A stretch of 8,051 nucleotides of DNA from Wenzhouxiangella sp. GTDB taxonomy: Bacteria > Pseudomonadota > Gammaproteobacteria > Xanthomonadales > Wenzhouxiangellaceae. The stretch's first letter is position 1. Each line of letters starts with the position of its first letter. Below the pieces are notes generated by a model. It was not told the origin of the DNA. It saw nothing but the letters and a program-made list of their open reading frames with translations, and ran no database searches. The DNA lies in the NCBI GenBank assembly GCA_007123575.1, contig SKKV01000235.1, forward strand, positions 1-8,051, given 5' to 3'. This document shows, in pieces, positions 5,887 to 8,051 of the stretch. Position numbers and translations under genes: made by a program.

Positions 5887-6515
5887 GTACCCGGATCGCG
5901 CTGGCCGATGACCAGGCCCTGGTACTCAAGGGTCTGAAGTCCCTGGTGGAGGACATGACGGACATCAGCGTGGTCATCGAAGCCCAGTCGGGTGGCGAGT
6001 TGCTCTCGGCGCTGGACGGTCAGGACGTCGACCTGGTGATCTCCGATATCCGCATGCCGGGCATGGACGGCATCGAACTGACCCGCCGGCTGCGCGAGAT
6101 GAAGCCGGAGATCCCGGTGCTGCTGCTGACCACCTTCGATGACCAGGACCTGATGCTGGCCGCGGTGGAAGCCGGCGCGCAGGGGTTCCTGCTCAAAGAC
6201 ATCTCCCCGGAAGATCTGGAAGCCGCCATCGGCGACATCATGGCCGGCCGCTCGCTACTGCAGCCGATTTCAACCAGCCCCGTGCGCCAACGCTATGCCT
6301 ACCACGACGACAGCGCGCCCACCGACACCTTCAGCGAGCGCGAGGTCGCCATCCTGCGGCTGCTGGCCGGTGGCTACTCGAACAAGGAAATCGCTCGCAG
6401 CATTCACCTGGCCGAAGGCACGGTCAAGAACTACGTCTCGGATATCCTCGCCAAGCTCGAAACCCGTGATCGCACCCGGGCTGTCCTCAAGGCCATTACC
6501 CTGCGCGTGATCTGA
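5883..6515 (+). CDS. NarL/FixJ-family response regulator
   Basis: A 210-residue DNA-binding response regulator, partner of the kinase encoded just upstream with a 4-bp ATGA overlap that suggests translational coupling. The receiver domain (1-120) has the acidic pair D9-D10, phospho-acceptor D55 in ISDIRMPGMDG, switch T83 and K105. The C-terminal LuxR/GerE helix-turn-helix (about 148-205) has the typical FSEREVAILRLLAGGYSNKEIA and EGTVKNYVSDILAKL stretches, each intact. All residues needed for phosphorylation are present. The most likely binding site in the window is the phased 22-bp repeat at 4576-4624, which would place both its own operon and the divergent DUF2306-like gene under its control. 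This is inference from position. The family assignment is secure. Confidence 0.95.
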   Translation: MSTRIALADDQALVLKGLKSLVEDMTDISVVIEAQSGGELLSALDGQDVDLVISDIRMPGMDGIELTRRLREMKPEIPVLLLTTFDDQDLMLAAVEAGAQGFLLKDISPEDLEAAIGDIMAGRSLLQPISTSPVRQRYAYHDDSAPTDTFSEREVAILRLLAGGYSNKEIARSIHLAEGTVKNYVSDILAKLETRDRTRAVLKAITLRVI

Positions 6516-6523
6516 CCAACAAC

Positions 6524-6551
6524 TCGACAATCGATCGCGAAATTTTTTATC
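6524..6551 (+). promoter_or_regulatory. Possible promoter just ahead of the zinc-ribbon gene
   Basis: TCGACA (6524-6529) and TTTATC (6546-6551) are 16 bases apart, a mediocre sigma70 match. Transcription would begin within a few bases of the ATG at 6560, giving an almost leaderless mRNA and explaining the absence of a ribosome-binding site. This is weak evidence from position and composition only. Confidence 0.25.
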
Positions 6552-6559
6552 CTGACACC

Positions 6560-6937
6560 ATGGGTGAGACAAAGACTTGTCCCAATTGCCAGACACATAT
6601 GCATCCGCAGGATCTGGATGACCTCTATCGCGGACGCAAATTCAACTGCCGCGGTTGTGGCTTCGAACTGCGCGCCACCGCCAATGCAGCGGCCCGGGTG
6701 GTTGGCAGCCTGCTGATCGCCGGTTCGCCCTGGCTCCTGCCCTGGCTGGTGCTGGATGGTCAATACTGGGTGCCGGTGCTGTTGGCGGTGCTTGCCGCCG
6801 CCCTGGTTTCCGCCTGTCCGCCCGGCCTGATCGCCGGTGCGCCGTGGGTGGCGATTCGCGCCGAAGAACCCACCGATATCGAGATCAAAAAGCGCTTCAA
6901 ACAAATGAACGCCAACAGGGAGCAACTGCGCGAGTGA
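6560..6937 (+). CDS. Small zinc-ribbon protein with two membrane segments
   Basis: A 125-residue protein I do not recognise as a named family. The N-terminus has two CxxC knuckles, C7-C10 and C30-C33, a classic zinc-ribbon arrangement. Two hydrophobic segments follow, near 46-64 and 70-89. A charged, helical C-terminus (from about 100, rich in E, K and R) ends the protein. It would be an inner-membrane protein with a small metal-binding head, probably cytoplasmic. ATG 6560 keeps both cysteine pairs; the next Met (M14) would lose the first pair, and no alternative start is visible upstream. There is no clear Shine-Dalgarno sequence. It follows the response regulator by 44 bases on the same strand and may be read through from that operon. 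Its end lies 30 bases from the end of the convergent YceI gene. Coding potential is convincing; the function is unknown. Confidence 0.75.
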   Translation: MGETKTCPNCQTHMHPQDLDDLYRGRKFNCRGCGFELRATANAAARVVGSLLIAGSPWLLPWLVLDGQYWVPVLLAVLAAALVSACPPGLIAGAPWVAIRAEEPTDIEIKKRFKQMNANREQLRE

Positions 6938-6967
6938 GCCCTTGTAGCACCAATCCCGGTCTACGAA

Positions 6968-7561
6968 TTATTGCGCCAGGGCCTCGAACTCGAAGGCCAG
7001 GTGAACTTCATCACCCACCATGCCTTCTTCCACGCCGTAGGTCATGCCCCATTCGCTGCGCAGGATAGTGGTACTGGCCGACACGCCCATGGTGTATTTC
7101 TCGTGACCAAAAGGAAAGTAATCCATCTTGTTAATGGTCGCGGTCAGCTCCACTGGACGGGTTTCGCCTAACAGGGTCAGGTCGCCGGTCAGGCGCCCGG
7201 TTCGCGGGTCGTCCTCGTTCGGGTGCCAACCATCGGCTTCAAAACGGATGGTGCCATGCCGACGCGCGTGCAGGAAATCACGATTGCGAACATGGCCATC
7301 GCGACGCTCGTGATTGGTGAACACGCTGCTGGCATCCACCTCCACTTCTCCTGAATGCAGCTCGTTGCTTTCCTCGTCATAGACAAAGCTACCGCTGGCT
7401 TTCAGAAACAAACCAATCTGGTCGGCAAAACCCACGTGATGCACCCGGAACATGATCGAGAAGTGCTCTTCGTCGATCTCGAAATCGCGTGGCTCGGCCA
7501 GCGTTGGAGACGAAAGGCCCAGCAGCAGGCCGGCGAAAATGATGCTTTGGAAACTGTTCAT
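6968..7561 (-). CDS. YceI-family secreted lipid-binding-type protein
   Basis: A 197-residue protein with a Sec signal peptide (hydrophobic stretch 7-16, probable cleavage after TLA, residue 22), hence periplasmic. The mature part is a single YceI-like domain. It has an opening strand FEIDEEHFSIMFRVHHVGF, a central VEVDASSVFTNHERRDGHVRNRDFL, then a TIRF motif, a GDLTLLGETRPVEL strand pair and a final Val/Phe-rich strand. YceI proteins form lipocalin-like barrels, and studied members hold isoprenoid or fatty-acyl ligands; the ligand here is unknown. The start at 7561 is chosen because it gives a clean signal peptide and has GGAG seven bases upstream. A longer reading of the frame to 7618 would bury the signal. 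The ATG overlaps by ATGA the stop of the upstream phosphatidyltransferase gene, so the two are probably co-translated. Confidence 0.9.
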   Translation of the reverse strand: MNSFQSIIFAGLLLGLSSPTLAEPRDFEIDEEHFSIMFRVHHVGFADQIGLFLKASGSFVYDEESNELHSGEVEVDASSVFTNHERRDGHVRNRDFLHARRHGTIRFEADGWHPNEDDPRTGRLTGDLTLLGETRPVELTATINKMDYFPFGHEKYTMGVSASTTILRSEWGMTYGVEEGMVGDEVHLAFEFEALAQ

Positions 7562-8051
7562 TGTGCACTCCGGTAGTTCTCGTGAGTTAGCGCCGCTTCC
7601 GGCTGGCGCTGACGCCATAGCCAGATCACGTCAACCGCGAATGAGTAAGTCAGCGCGAGCAAGGCTGTGGCCAGCAGCATGGCCTGAAGCCCGGACCCGA
7701 CCAGCGGAGAAAGCGCAATCAGCAACGCTGCCACTTGGACCACGCAAACCAGCTTGCGTCGAAAGCTGTATGGCAAAGGCCGACGTAACCAAGCCGCGAT
7801 ACTGCCGGCTAAAACAAAAGCGTAGCGCATCGCCCCAATCAACAACACCCAGGCCTCGGCCTGACCACTCATCCACAGCGCCAGGCACAGCACCATGATC
7901 AGGGCTGCGTCCACTTCCATATCGAACCGAGCACCGAATGCCGTGCACTGATCAAGCCGGCGCGCTACCCAGCCGTCGACGCCATCCAGCGCGAGCACCA
8001 GCAGGGCGACCGACAGCAGCGGCCAAACCGCATCAAGAAAAAGCTGCGGCA
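7558..8051 (-). CDS. CDP-alcohol phosphatidyltransferase family membrane enzyme (5' end cut by window edge)
   Basis: Inner-membrane enzyme that joins a CDP-linked lipid or alcohol to an alcohol acceptor in phospholipid synthesis; the exact substrate cannot be told from this part. The frame is open to the right edge, so the true start lies outside. The visible part carries the complete family signature: D-G-V-D-G-W-V-A-R, eight residues, then G-x3-D-x3-D (GARFDMEVD), with all four metal- and CDP-binding aspartates present. Several membrane segments follow, consistent with the C-terminal helices of the family. An internal GTG at 7998 falls inside the first conserved hydrophobic stretch and is not a credible start. 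The gene overlaps the YceI gene by ATGA, indicating an operon. The family assignment is very strong. Confidence 0.93.
   Translation of the reverse strand, partial: PQLFLDAVWPLLSVALLVLALDGVDGWVARRLDQCTAFGARFDMEVDAALIMVLCLALWMSGQAEAWVLLIGAMRYAFVLAGSIAAWLRRPLPYSFRRKLVCVVQVAALLIALSPLVGSGLQAMLLATALLALTYSFAVDVIWLWRQRQPEAALTHENYRSAQ

Noticed and set aside
6516..6559. A-T-rich stretch after the response regulator, considered as a Rho-independent terminator
   Set aside because: The T-run at 6543-6548 is preceded only by a very short self-complementary TCGATCGCGA and not by a stable stem.
6938..6967. Gap between the convergent zinc-ribbon and YceI genes, checked for a bidirectional terminator
   Set aside because: No inverted repeat with flanking T or A runs is visible in these 30 bases.
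7562..7618. Upstream extension of the YceI frame by 19 codons
   Set aside because: It would place a non-hydrophobic extension before an otherwise clean signal peptide and lies entirely within the phosphatidyltransferase gene. The start at 7561 has GGAG at proper spacing.

Overview
The window looks like a G+C-rich gammaproteobacterial chromosome. The partial gene at the left edge encodes a proteobacterial-type ribosomal protein L28, and the other genes are ordinary chromosomal ones: a DesK/NarL-type two-component system, YceI and a CDP-alcohol phosphatidyltransferase. I cannot place the order or genus from sequence alone. There are no tRNA or rRNA genes, insertion sequences or CRISPR arrays, and no gene-free stretch longer than 300 bases. 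The longest gaps are 2603-2822 and 4519-4737, both between divergent genes and both containing regulatory-looking sequence.

Layout, left to right. (1) 1-92 (-): start of rpmB, with its own promoter at 129-157. (2) 224-2602 (-): a 792-residue protein with about five membrane segments, an alpha/beta-hydrolase domain (GHSRG) and a beta-rich C-terminal domain. (3) 2823-3853 (+): a two-gene toxin-antitoxin-like module. A 143-residue protein, possibly Phd/YefM-like, overlaps by 4 bp a 200-residue zeta-toxin-family P-loop kinase that appears to start at TTG. Repeated TGTGATA/ATTCACT half-sites lie upstream. (4) 3850-4518 (-): a DUF2306-like polytopic membrane protein whose stop codon shares a CTAG palindrome with the toxin stop. 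(5) 4738-6515 (+): a histidine kinase and response regulator overlapping by ATGA. Ahead of them are a sigma70-like promoter and a 22-bp-period tandem repeat. (6) 6560-6937 (+): a small zinc-ribbon membrane protein. (7) 6968-8051 (-): a YceI-family secreted protein downstream of, and overlapping by ATGA, a CDP-alcohol phosphatidyltransferase cut by the window edge.

The window has an envelope theme: a membrane-anchored hydrolase, a membrane-sensing-type two-component system divergent from a membrane protein, a phospholipid head-group transferase, and a periplasmic lipid-binding-type protein. The toxin-antitoxin module sits between envelope genes as a likely accessory insertion. The least ordinary observations are the zeta kinase paired with a non-epsilon, non-PezA partner with its own candidate operator, and the phased 22-bp repeat in the divergent control region of the two-component system.
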